DNA of 64,000 nucleotides from DATBAK01 sp038240075. GTDB taxonomy: Bacteria; Actinomycetota; Acidimicrobiia; IMCC26256; PALSA-610. Both the position numbers and the translations under genes were made by a program. This document shows, piece by piece, positions 49,627-60,416 of the stretch (position 1 is the stretch's first letter; each line of letters starts with the position of its first letter). The DNA lies in assembly GCA_038240075.1 (NCBI GenBank), contig JBBSEC010000008.1, positions 1 to 64,000 of the forward strand, given 5' to 3'. The notes under the pieces are model-generated. The model searched no databases, was not told where the DNA came from, and saw nothing but the letters and a program-made list of their open reading frames with translations.

Positions 49627-50657
49627 CCCATCTCCTCCTCGGGCTGCAGATCGGATGGGGCACGACCCTCGCGATCAAGACGCTGGTCGTGCTTGCGCTC
49701 GTCCCGTTGTCCGCGCTCATCCTCGGCTACGTCTTCCTCCTGAAGATGATGAGCCACATGCAGAGCCGGCTCGGACCAATGGACCCCGGCGGGTTCCACG
49801 GTTGGTTCCAGCTCATCGGTGACGGCATCAAGTTCATGCAGAAGGAAGACCTCACGCCGGCCGACGCCGACCCGCGCGTCTTCGCGCTGGCCCCCGTCGT
49901 CGTCGTGATGTCCACGTTCCTGATCTTCGTCGTGATCCCCGCGGGCCCCCGGGTCCAGGTCTCGAACCTGAACGTCGGCGTGTTCTATGCGCTCGCGGTC
50001 TCGAGCCTCTCGGTGATCGGCGTGCTCATGGCCGGGTGGGCGAGTGCCAACAAGTACGCGCTCCTCGGTGCGCTGCGCGCGGCCGCGCAGCTCATCGCGT
50101 ACGAGCTCCCGCTGGTGCTGGCCGTCGTCGGCGTGGTGGTGCAGGCCGGCACGATGAGCCTGCAGGGAATCGTGCTGTTCCAGCAGAGCGGGAACCTCTT
50201 CGGGTTCGGCGGGCTCGGCTTCCCACTGATCCTCACGCAGTTCGTCGGGTTCGCGCTGTTCATGGTCGCGGCGCAGGCCGAGCTCACCCAGCCGCCGTTC
50301 GACATGCCGGTGGCGGAGTCGGAGCTCGTCGCCGGGTACATGGTCGAGTACACCGGCTTCCGGTTCCTCTTCTTCTTCATCGGTGAGTTCGGCACCGCGT
50401 TCGCGTTCGCAGCGCTGGCCGCAACCCTGTTCCTCGGCGGGTGGGCGCTCCCGGGTGTGCACGGCACCACGGCCGACCTGCTCGGACCGATCGTGCTCTT
50501 CGTGAAGATCATGCTGGTCGCGTTCCTGATGTTCTGGGCGCGCTTCACGTACCCGCGCTTCCGTGAGGATCAGCTCCAGGCGCTTGCGTGGAAGTGGCTG
50601 ATTCCCATCGCGCTCGGCAACATCCTGGTGACCGGCATCCTGAAGGTGGCGTTCTGA
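49623..50657 (+). CDS. nuoH: Complex I-2 subunit H
   Basis: 344 residues, eight spans. MQSRLGPMDPGGFHGWFQLIGDGIKFMQKEDL and the acidic loop ELTQPPFDMPVAESELVAGYMVEYTGFRF are conserved, and ARFTYPRFREDQLQALAWKWLIPIAL closes the protein. Follows nuoD directly because nuoE, nuoF and nuoG are absent. Confidence 0.94.
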   Translation: MTHLLLGLQIGWGTTLAIKTLVVLALVPLSALILGYVFLLKMMSHMQSRLGPMDPGGFHGWFQLIGDGIKFMQKEDLTPADADPRVFALAPVVVVMSTFLIFVVIPAGPRVQVSNLNVGVFYALAVSSLSVIGVLMAGWASANKYALLGALRAAAQLIAYELPLVLAVVGVVVQAGTMSLQGIVLFQQSGNLFGFGGLGFPLILTQFVGFALFMVAAQAELTQPPFDMPVAESELVAGYMVEYTGFRFLFFFIGEFGTAFAFAALAATLFLGGWALPGVHGTTADLLGPIVLFVKIMLVAFLMFWARFTYPRFREDQLQALAWKWLIPIALGNILVTGILKVAF

Positions 50658-51139
50658 TGGCGCGCAGACAGATCAAGGGGATGCTCGGCGGTCTCGGCAT
50701 CACGTTCAAGACGATGCTGAAGCCCGCGGTCACGGTGCAGTACCCGCACGAGCGTGAAGACCCGACTCCGCGCGCGCGTGGCGTCATCGCGCTCAAGGAG
50801 GAGAACTGCACGGTCTGCATGCTGTGCTCGCGCTCCTGCCCCGACTGGTGCATCTACATCGAGGGGCACAAGGAGAAGCGTCCGCCGCGTCGCGAGGGTG
50901 GGCGCGACCGCACGGTGAGCATCCTCGACCGCTTCGACATCGACTACGCGCTCTGCATGTACTGCGGTATCTGCGTCGAGGTGTGCCCGTTCGACGCGCT
51001 CTTCTGGAGCCCCGAGTTCGAGTACTCCGAGCCGAACATCGCCTCACTGCTGCACGACAAGGTCCGCCTCGGAGAGTGGATGGAGTCGGTTCCGGAGCCC
51101 GAGCCGCTCGAGCTCGGCGCCGAAGTGAAGAAAAAGTGA
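50657..51139 (+). CDS. nuoI: Complex I-2 subunit I
   Basis: 160-residue dicluster ferredoxin-type subunit; cluster motifs CTVCMLCSRSCPDWC and CMYCGICVEVCPFDA. Without NuoEFG this would be the outermost iron-sulfur subunit and the likely docking site for the electron donor. The C-terminal tail ends in a lysine run. Its stop overlaps the nuoJ GTG. Confidence 0.94.
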   Translation: MARRQIKGMLGGLGITFKTMLKPAVTVQYPHEREDPTPRARGVIALKEENCTVCMLCSRSCPDWCIYIEGHKEKRPPRREGGRDRTVSILDRFDIDYALCMYCGICVEVCPFDALFWSPEFEYSEPNIASLLHDKVRLGEWMESVPEPEPLELGAEVKKK

Positions 51140-51627
51140 TCGCGGAGAACGTTGCGTTCGGGATCATCGCGGCCGCGATGGCGATCGGCGCGATCGGTGT
51201 CGTGCGCACCCAGAACGTCGTGCACGCGGCGCTGTTCCTCGTCGTAGTGCTCGCGGGCGCGGCTGCGCAGTACATCCTGCTCGGCGCCGAGTTCGTCGCG
51301 TGGGTGCAGGTGCTCGTCTACATCGGCGCGGTGATCGTCCTCTTCCTCTTCGGAATCATGCTGACCCGCGCGCCCATGCATCCCACCGAGCCCATGGACA
51401 ACAACCTGCGGATCTGGGCACTGCTGCCGTCCGGCCTGCTTGCGATCGTGCTCGGCGGGCTGCTCGTCGACGCGTTCGGCCGGGACAAGATCCACCTCAC
51501 CGCGCCGACTGCCAACGTCGAGATCACGAACTCGATCTTCCGCGTATACCTTGTGCCGTTCGAAGTGGTGGGAGTCCTGTTGCTCGCCGCGCTCATCGGC
51601 GCCGTCGTCCTGGCCCGGAAGGACTGA
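51136..51627 (+). CDS. nuoJ: Complex I-2 subunit J
   Basis: 163 residues, five spans; RTQNVVHAALFLVVVLAGAAAQYILLGAEFVAWVQVLVYIGAVIVLFLFGIML is the conserved ND6 segment, with the glutamate in LGAEF. GTG start overlapping nuoI (GTGA). Confidence 0.93.
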   Translation: MIAENVAFGIIAAAMAIGAIGVVRTQNVVHAALFLVVVLAGAAAQYILLGAEFVAWVQVLVYIGAVIVLFLFGIMLTRAPMHPTEPMDNNLRIWALLPSGLLAIVLGGLLVDAFGRDKIHLTAPTANVEITNSIFRVYLVPFEVVGVLLLAALIGAVVLARKD

Positions 51628-51629
51628 CC

Positions 51630-51929
51630 GTGCTGCTCAACCAGTTCCTGCTCCTCGGCGCCTTCCTCTTCGCGGCCGGCGTCTACGGCGTGGTGACCCG
51701 CCGCAACAGCGTGCTCGTGCTCATGAGCGTCGAGCTGATGCTGGCCGCGGTCAACGTGAACCTCGTCGCGTTCTCGGCCTATCTCCACACGGTCGCGGGC
51801 CAGACGTTCGCACTGTTCGTGCTCACGATCGCGGCCGCGGAGGTCGGGGTCGGCTTGGCGATGATCCTGCTCATCTACCGCAACCTCTCGAGCTCCGATC
51901 TCGATGACGTCGACGTGCTGAAGGGCTGA
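51630..51929 (+). CDS. nuoK: Complex I-2 subunit K
   Basis: 99 residues, three spans, both membrane glutamates kept (SVELMLAAVNVNLV, IAAAEVGVGLAM). Ends DVDVLKG like the first copy. GTG start 2 bases after the nuoJ stop. Confidence 0.93.
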   Translation: MLLNQFLLLGAFLFAAGVYGVVTRRNSVLVLMSVELMLAAVNVNLVAFSAYLHTVAGQTFALFVLTIAAAEVGVGLAMILLIYRNLSSSDLDDVDVLKG

Positions 51930-51932
51930 GCC

Positions 51933-54101
51933 GTGTTCTTCCTCGACCACGCTTGGCTGGTCCCCCTCATCCCCGCGGTGTCCTTCGTGGTCATCCTCCT
52001 GTTCGGGAAGCGCTTCCCGAAGGGCGGATCCGAAGTCGGCATCGTTGCGCTCTTCGCGTCGTGGGTGCTCTCGTGCGGCGCGTTCTACCAGTGGGTGCAG
52101 CGGGTCGACGATGCCGGCAACGCCAAGGGCGCCGCGGGCACGGTGAAGGCGTTCGCGTCGAGCCTGAAGCTGGCGGCGACGAGCAGCGGCGAGCACGCCG
52201 CGCCCGTCGCCCCGATCGTGCACTCGATCACCTGGTTCCAGAGCGGCGGGATCAAGTTCGGTGCCGGCATCCAGATCGACGGTCTCGCGGTGATGATGAT
52301 GTTCGTCGTCACCACGATCTCGCTGCTCGTGCACGTGTACTCCACCGAGTACATGCGAAACGACCGCCGCTACACCTACTTCTTCGCCGCGCTGAGCCTC
52401 TTCACCGCGTCGATGCTGCTGCTCGTCGTGGCCGACAACACGCTCCAGCTGCTGGTCGGTTGGGAGCTCGTCGGCCTCTGTTCCTTCATGCTGATCGGGC
52501 ACTGGTGGGAGGAGAAGCCCAACTCGAACGCCGCGTTGAAGGCGTTCCTCACCACGCGCACCGGCGACATCGGGCTGATCATCGGTGTCGTGATGACCTT
52601 CTTCATCGTCGGTCGCGCCACGGGCACACCCTCGTTCAACATCGTGGCGCTGAACACGGCGGCGCTGTCGGGCAAGGTCAGCCACCTGATGCTGCTGGTG
52701 TGCGCGTGCGCGCTCATGGCCGCGATCGTCGGCAAGAGCGGTCAGTTCCCGCTGCACACCTGGCTCCCCGACGCCATGGCCGGGCCGACACCCGTCTCGG
52801 CGCTGATCCACGCGGCCACGATGGTGGTCGCGGGCGTCTACCTCGGCGCGCGCGTGTACCCCGTGTTCTTCGAGGGCTTCTCGATCGGCAACGGCGGCGT
52901 GAACCTGATGGCGATCATCGGCGGCACGACCGTGATCATCGGCGCCGCGCTCGCGTTCGTGCAGGACGACATCAAGAAGGTTCTCGCCTATTCGACGATC
53001 AGCCAGCTCGGGTACATGGTGATGGGGCTCGGTGTCGGCGCGTGGATCGCAGCGATCTTCCATCTCTTCACCCATGCGTTCTTCAAGGCCGACCTCTTCC
53101 TGGGGGCCGGTTCGGTGAGCCACTCGGGCTCGCACCACTCCTTCGACATGAAGGAAGACATGGGCGGCCTGCGGAAGTTCATGCCGCAGACGTTCGCGAC
53201 CTTCGTGATCGGCTCGCTCGCGCTGGCCGGGATCTTCCCGCTCGCAGGGTTCTGGTCGAAGGACGAGATCCTCCTCACCGCGGGGAAGAGTGGGTACACG
53301 TTCTTCATGGTCGTGGGGCTCGCGGGCGCGTTCATGACGGCCGCGTACATGACCCGCTGCATCTACCTGACCTTCTATGGCGAGTACCGCGGTGGAGACC
53401 ACGTCGGTGCGCACCCCGACGAAGCCGAGCACCTTCCGGTCGAGGACGGTCTCGAGGCGCACGCTCCCCACCGTCCCCACGAGTCCCCGCCCGTGATCAC
53501 CGTGCCGCTCTGGATCCTCTCGTTCTTCGCGGTGACCGCGGGTCTGCTCAACGCCGAGCCGTTCCACATCGAGAAGTTCAAGGAGTGGTTCGAGCCGCGC
53601 GTGGCCTTCCCCGAGCTCGTGCACCCCGCGTTCAGCTGGGGCGCCGCTGGCCTCTCGGTCGCGATCGCGGTGCTCGGCATCGCGGTCGCGTACGAGTACT
53701 ACTGGGACCGCCGCGGCCTGCGCGACCTCTCGTCGCGCAACGCTGCCGCGCGTGCGGGCAAGACGTTCCTGGTGAACAAGTACTACCTCGACTATCTGTA
53801 CACCGATGTCGTGGTGGGCTCGATCAAGGGCCCGATCGCCAACGCGTCGTACTGGGTGAACCAGCACGTGATCGACGCCGTGCTGAACGGTGTCGGCCGC
53901 GGCTCGCTCGGGGTCGCACGCTTCACCTACGACGTTCTCGATCAGCGCGGCGTCGACGGCATCGTCAACGGCTTGGCCGTCGGCACCGGCGACGCCGGCG
54001 GCGCGGCGCGAGCCGTAGAAACGGGTCGATTGCAGTGGTACGCCCTACTCATGTTCTCCGCGGTGACGCTATTCAGCGTCTTCCTGTGGATCGCGCACTG
54101 A
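51933..54101 (+). CDS. nuoL: Complex I-2 subunit L
   Basis: 722 residues, about 16 spans plus lateral helix. WELVGLCSFMLIGHWW, GKSGQFPLHTWLPDAMAGPTPVSALIHAATMV and QDDIKKVLAYSTISQLGYM match the proton-channel blocks. About 65 residues longer than the first copy, mostly in hydrophilic loops near residues 45-90 and in the His-rich stretch around 500. GTG start with GGG from the end of nuoK. Confidence 0.94.
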   Translation: MFFLDHAWLVPLIPAVSFVVILLFGKRFPKGGSEVGIVALFASWVLSCGAFYQWVQRVDDAGNAKGAAGTVKAFASSLKLAATSSGEHAAPVAPIVHSITWFQSGGIKFGAGIQIDGLAVMMMFVVTTISLLVHVYSTEYMRNDRRYTYFFAALSLFTASMLLLVVADNTLQLLVGWELVGLCSFMLIGHWWEEKPNSNAALKAFLTTRTGDIGLIIGVVMTFFIVGRATGTPSFNIVALNTAALSGKVSHLMLLVCACALMAAIVGKSGQFPLHTWLPDAMAGPTPVSALIHAATMVVAGVYLGARVYPVFFEGFSIGNGGVNLMAIIGGTTVIIGAALAFVQDDIKKVLAYSTISQLGYMVMGLGVGAWIAAIFHLFTHAFFKADLFLGAGSVSHSGSHHSFDMKEDMGGLRKFMPQTFATFVIGSLALAGIFPLAGFWSKDEILLTAGKSGYTFFMVVGLAGAFMTAAYMTRCIYLTFYGEYRGGDHVGAHPDEAEHLPVEDGLEAHAPHRPHESPPVITVPLWILSFFAVTAGLLNAEPFHIEKFKEWFEPRVAFPELVHPAFSWGAAGLSVAIAVLGIAVAYEYYWDRRGLRDLSSRNAAARAGKTFLVNKYYLDYLYTDVVVGSIKGPIANASYWVNQHVIDAVLNGVGRGSLGVARFTYDVLDQRGVDGIVNGLAVGTGDAGGAARAVETGRLQWYALLMFSAVTLFSVFLWIAH

Positions 54102-54120
54102 CCGGAGGGGTTCTCGTCCG

Positions 54121-55686
54121 ATGAACTGGTTCGATTCGTGGGCGCTGACCCTGGTGGTCTTCGTACCCGTCGTGGGCATGGGCATCGTGCTCCTGCTGCC
54201 GCGGGAAGAAGAGCAGGCGATCAAGATGACCACCCTGCTCGCCACGCTCGTGACGTTCGGCTTCACGATCGCCGTGCTCTGCCGCTACCACTACGGCGCC
54301 AACCACCCCGGTCTGCAGTTCGACGTGAACAAGAGCTGGATCGACGTCATCAACAGCCGGTACCACATCGGTGTCAACGGCATCTCGCTGCCGATGCTCG
54401 CGCTGTCGCCCTTCATCAGCCTCTTGTGCGTCGTCTACTCGTGGAACCACTTCCCCGATCCGCACAACCCGAAGGCGTTCCTCGCGCTGCTCCTGCTCCT
54501 CGAGACGGGGATGAACGGCACGTTCGTCGCGCAGGACCTCATCTTGTTCTTCATCTTCTTCGAGTTGGTCCTGCTCCCGATGTTCTTCATGATCGGGGTC
54601 TGGGGCGGTCCCAACAAGGAGTACGCGTCGATCAAGTTCTTCCTGTTCACGATGTTCGGCTCCGCGTTGATGCTGCTGAGCTTCCTGGCGCTCTACTTCA
54701 AGGTCGACGTGACCGCGGTGACGCACGGCGCGATGCACCACACGTTCGACATCCCGACGCTGGCCAAGGCTCACGGCCAAGGACTCGTGCACGGTACGCA
54801 GTTGCTGATCTTCGGCGGCCTGTTCATCGGCTTCGCGATCAAGGTGCCGATGTTCCCGTTCCACACCTGGCTCCCGGACGCCCACACCGAAGCGCCCACC
54901 GTCGGTTCCGTGCTCCTCGCCGCCATCCTGCTGAAGCTGGGTACCTACGGCTTCATCCTGATCGCGCTGCCGATCCTGCCCGAGGCCGCCCGGAGCTGGG
55001 CACCATGGATCGGCCTGCTCGCCGTGATCGGCATCATCTACGGCGCGCTCAACTGCCTTGCGCAGAAGGACATGAAGCGCCTCATCGCGTTCTCGTCGAT
55101 CGCGCACATGGGGTTCGTGATGCTCGGCATCGCGACTCTCACGTCGTTCGGCATCAACGCCGCGGTCTTCGGGATGGTCGCGCACGGTCTCATCACCGGC
55201 ATGCTCTTCTTCGTCGCCGGCTCGGTGCAGCACAACTTCGGTACGCGCGAGATGAGCCGCCTCGGTGGACTGTTGCTGCAGGCCCCGAAGATGGGTTGGA
55301 TCCTCGGGTTCTGCGTGATGGCGTCGCTCGGTCTTCCCGGCCTCGCCGGGTTCTGGGGCGAGTTCCCGGCGATCCTCTCGGCGTTCCAGCCGGCGGCGCC
55401 GCTGAGTGAAGCGGTGTTCCGCACGTTCATGGTCGTCGCCGCGGTCGGCACGGTCTTCGCGGCCGGCTACCTGCTCTACATGCTGCAGCGCGTCGCGTTC
55501 GGGAACGTGCGTGACGAGTTCGCCGACGCCCACATCCACGACGTCAACCTGACCGAGTGGATCGCGTGGACCCCGATGCTCGTCATGATCCTCGTCCTCG
55601 GCATCTACCCGAACCTGCTGTTCAAGGTGACCGACGTCGCGGTGCACCCGATGACCGTCGCGATCGGGCACGCGATCAACCGATGA
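54121..55686 (+). CDS. nuoM: Complex I-2 subunit M
   Basis: 521 residues, about 14 spans. LFFIFFELVLLPMFFMIGVWG, KVPMFPFHTWLPDAHTEAPTVGSVLLAAILLKLG and QKDMKRLIAFSSIAHMGFV are present with channel Glu and Lys residues. ATG follows GGAGGGG. Only one NuoM is encoded, so this is not the two-NuoM variant of complex I. Confidence 0.94.
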   Translation: MNWFDSWALTLVVFVPVVGMGIVLLLPREEEQAIKMTTLLATLVTFGFTIAVLCRYHYGANHPGLQFDVNKSWIDVINSRYHIGVNGISLPMLALSPFISLLCVVYSWNHFPDPHNPKAFLALLLLLETGMNGTFVAQDLILFFIFFELVLLPMFFMIGVWGGPNKEYASIKFFLFTMFGSALMLLSFLALYFKVDVTAVTHGAMHHTFDIPTLAKAHGQGLVHGTQLLIFGGLFIGFAIKVPMFPFHTWLPDAHTEAPTVGSVLLAAILLKLGTYGFILIALPILPEAARSWAPWIGLLAVIGIIYGALNCLAQKDMKRLIAFSSIAHMGFVMLGIATLTSFGINAAVFGMVAHGLITGMLFFVAGSVQHNFGTREMSRLGGLLLQAPKMGWILGFCVMASLGLPGLAGFWGEFPAILSAFQPAAPLSEAVFRTFMVVAAVGTVFAAGYLLYMLQRVAFGNVRDEFADAHIHDVNLTEWIAWTPMLVMILVLGIYPNLLFKVTDVAVHPMTVAIGHAINR

Positions 55687-55709
55687 CCGTCACCAGGGTG
55701 ACCACATGA
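55683..55709 (+). other. Eight-codon minicistron between nuoM and nuoN of complex I-2
   Basis: ATG 55683 overlaps the nuoM stop, the frame reads MTVTRVTT, and its TGA (55707-55709) overlaps the nuoN ATG (55706). AGGGTG inside it may serve as ribosome binding site for nuoN. Confidence 0.35.
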
Positions 55710-57196
55710 ACCCGGCGATCGACTGGCACGCATTCGCGCCGGACGCCATCCTCGTCGCGACCGTCGTCATCATCCTCGTCGCCGACCTGCTCCTGCCCAA
55801 CCGGAACGCGTGGCAGACATCGCGCATCGCCGCGGTCGGCGTCCTGTGCGCGTTGATCCCAGTCTTCACGCTCGCGGTCGACGGTCACAACCGTTCGATG
55901 TTCGGCGGGGCCTACGTCGTCGACAACTACGCGCTCGCGTTGAAGGGCTTCTTCCTCGTCGTCGCGTACATCACGATCCTGCTCTCGGTCGACTACATCT
56001 CCGAGGGCGACTACTACCAGGGCGAGTTCTATTTCCTGCTCGTCACGTCGGTGCTCGGGATGAGCATCATGGCTTCGGCGCGCGACCTCGTCACCCTGTT
56101 CGTCGCCCTCGAGACGATCTCGATCCCGACCTACATCCTCGCCGGGTACCGCAAGCACGACCGCCGGTCGAACGAAGCCGGCATCAAGTACTACCTGATC
56201 GGTGTGCTCTCCTCCGCGGTGATGCTCTACGGCATGTCGCTCATCTTCGGGCTCACCGGATCGACGACGTTGAGTGGCATCTCGCAATGGATCGGGACGC
56301 ACGGCAGCAACGCCCCCGCGCTCCTCACGGTCGCGATCTTCCTGTCGCTCGTGGGGTTCGCGTTCAAGGTCAGCGCGGTGCCGTTCCACTTCTGGGCGCC
56401 CGACACCTACGACGGCGCGCCGCTGCCGGTCACCGCGTTCCTCTCCGTCGCGTCGAAGGCCGGCGGCTTCGTCGCCATGCTCAATATCGTCTTCTTCGGG
56501 TTCGGCAACGACGGGAAGGCGTGGTGGTGGGTCGTCGCGTTGTTGGCCGCGTTCTCGATGACGCTGGGCAACCTCGCGGCGCTGCGCCAGACCAACCTCG
56601 TGCGCATGCTCGCCTATTCGTCGATCGCACAGGGTGGCTTCCTGCTCGTCCCGTTCGCGGCTTACGGCATCGCGCGTGACGCGTCCGTGCGCACCTCCGC
56701 GTTCCAGGCGACGATCGTCTACCTGCTCATCTACGGCGCGATGAACCTCGGCGCGTTCGCCGTTGTCATCGCGGTCGTCCGTCGGACCCGCACCTCCGAC
56801 ATCGAGTCGTACGCAGGCCTGTTCGCGACCTCGCCCGGTCTTGCGTTGACGATGACGATCTTCCTCGCGTCGCTCGCCGGCATCCCGCCGCTGGCGGGGT
56901 GGTACGCCAAGTTCGTGATGTTCCGCGCCATCATCGAAGCCGGCGCCCACTCGAACTGGGCGGTCGGCCTCGCGATCGTGGCCGCGGTCAACTCGGTGAT
57001 CGCGTTCTTCTACTACTCCGGCGTGATCCGGCAGATGTGGTTCCGCGAACCGGTCGGCGACGATCAGCGCCGCGTCGCCGTGCCGCCCGCACTCGGTGCG
57101 GCCATCGCGCTCACGACGGTCACCGTGGTCGCGGTCGGCGTCTACCCGGAGTTGTTCGCCCGCGTCGGCGATCTCGCAACCCGCTTCGTCTCCTGA
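55706..57196 (+). CDS. nuoN: Complex I-2 subunit N
   Basis: 496 residues, about 14 spans. LFVALETISIPTYILAGY, GIKYYLIGVLSSAVMLYG, KVSAVPFHFWAPDTYDGAPLPVTAFLS and QTNLVRMLAYSSIAQGGF are the channel blocks; the usual lysine/aspartate in Q-x-D-x-K-R is Asn/Val-Arg here. The stop is followed without gap by the methyltransferase GTG. Confidence 0.94.
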   Translation: MNPAIDWHAFAPDAILVATVVIILVADLLLPNRNAWQTSRIAAVGVLCALIPVFTLAVDGHNRSMFGGAYVVDNYALALKGFFLVVAYITILLSVDYISEGDYYQGEFYFLLVTSVLGMSIMASARDLVTLFVALETISIPTYILAGYRKHDRRSNEAGIKYYLIGVLSSAVMLYGMSLIFGLTGSTTLSGISQWIGTHGSNAPALLTVAIFLSLVGFAFKVSAVPFHFWAPDTYDGAPLPVTAFLSVASKAGGFVAMLNIVFFGFGNDGKAWWWVVALLAAFSMTLGNLAALRQTNLVRMLAYSSIAQGGFLLVPFAAYGIARDASVRTSAFQATIVYLLIYGAMNLGAFAVVIAVVRRTRTSDIESYAGLFATSPGLALTMTIFLASLAGIPPLAGWYAKFVMFRAIIEAGAHSNWAVGLAIVAAVNSVIAFFYYSGVIRQMWFREPVGDDQRRVAVPPALGAAIALTTVTVVAVGVYPELFARVGDLATRFVS

Positions 57197-58396
57197 GTGG
57201 TCGAGAGCACCGGTCCTGTTCACCATCTCGCCGGTCTGATCCGGCGCGAAGGCCCGGTCCCGTTCGACACCTTCGTCGAAGTCGCGCTCTACGGCTCCGG
57301 CGGCTTCTTCGCGTCGGGCCACGGTGCCGGGCGCGGCACGGACGCGATTGGCGCCGACCGCATCGGCGGCGACTTCATCACGAGCCCTGAGATCGGTCCG
57401 GTCTTCGGTGCGCTCGTCGCGGCCGCGCTCGACCGGTGGTGGGGCGACCTGGAGCGGCCCGACCCGTACCTCGTGGTCGAAGCGGGTGCCGGGCGCGGCC
57501 GCCTCGCCTCCGACGTGATGCGGGCTCGGCCGCAGTGCCTCGCCGCGTTGCGGTACGTGCTCGTCGAACGGTCGGCGGTGCTGCGCGACGCGCAGCGCGC
57601 GCTGCTGCGGCTCGAGCCTCCCGACGAGGCGTTCGGACCGTACGTCGCGTCGGCCGGTTCCGACGCTCCGGAGCCGGTTCCGGAGAGCGGTCCGGTCGTG
57701 ACGAGCCTCGACGAGCTCCCCGGAGTCGAGCTTGATGGCGTCGTCATCGCCAACGAGCTCCTCGACAATCTTCCGTTCGGGATCGCGCGGTATTCGGGTT
57801 CGGGCTGGGAGGAAGTGCGCGTCGGGCTCGACGGCACGGGTGCGTTCGTCGAGGTGGTGGTGCCCGCGTTGCCGGCCGACGCGCTCGCGCTCGCGCACGT
57901 CACCGCAGGCCTCGTGCCCGCCGTGGGCGATCGGCTTCCGATCCCGCGCGGCCTCGACGACTGGTTGCGACGGACCGCAGCGATTCTCCGGCGCGGCTAC
58001 GTCGTGCTGATCGACACCATGGATACGGCCGCGGGGACCCTGGCGCGCGACACGGGCGCCTGGCTGCGGACGTACCGCGGTCACGCGTCGGCCGGGCCCG
58101 CGCTCGCCGATCCCGGTTCGCGCGACCTCGTGGCCGACGTCGTGACCGAGCAGCTGCGGCACGCGGCGGCCGACGCCGGATTCGCAGTGCTGACCGACAC
58201 GACCCAGGCGGCCTGGCTCGACGACCTCGGGATCGCGGGCATGGTCGACCGCGGTCGCACCCTGTGGGAAGAGCGCGCCGCCGTCGGCGACCTCGCCGCG
58301 CTCGAGGCGCGCAGCGTCGCGAGCCAAGCCGCCGCGCTCACCGACCCGGCCGGCCTCGGTGCCCACCGCGTCGTCGTCCTCGGCCGCCACCTCTGA
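57197..58396 (+). CDS. MidA/NDUFAF7-type SAM-dependent methyltransferase
   Basis: 399 residues of the DUF185 (Methyltransf_28) family. N-terminal VPFDTFVEVALYGSGGFFASG and DFITSPEIGPVFGALVA are family hallmarks, VVEAGAGRGRLASDVM is the SAM-binding glycine loop, followed by ANELLDNLPFGIARY. The mitochondrial member NDUFAF7 dimethylates an arginine of NDUFS2 (NuoD) during complex I assembly. Here the gene starts immediately after the nuoN stop of complex I-2, whose NuoD retains that arginine (R77). A NuoD-modifying role is inference from family and context. Confidence 0.88.
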   Translation: MVESTGPVHHLAGLIRREGPVPFDTFVEVALYGSGGFFASGHGAGRGTDAIGADRIGGDFITSPEIGPVFGALVAAALDRWWGDLERPDPYLVVEAGAGRGRLASDVMRARPQCLAALRYVLVERSAVLRDAQRALLRLEPPDEAFGPYVASAGSDAPEPVPESGPVVTSLDELPGVELDGVVIANELLDNLPFGIARYSGSGWEEVRVGLDGTGAFVEVVVPALPADALALAHVTAGLVPAVGDRLPIPRGLDDWLRRTAAILRRGYVVLIDTMDTAAGTLARDTGAWLRTYRGHASAGPALADPGSRDLVADVVTEQLRHAAADAGFAVLTDTTQAAWLDDLGIAGMVDRGRTLWEERAAVGDLAALEARSVASQAAALTDPAGLGAHRVVVLGRHL

Positions 58397-58457
58397 GGCA
58401 GAACCCGTGCCGCGCGTCGGTAATAGGTTTGCCCGGCACGGCGACGGAGGGAGCACC

Positions 58458-60413
<1,956 letters not shown>

Positions 60414-60416
60414 ACG

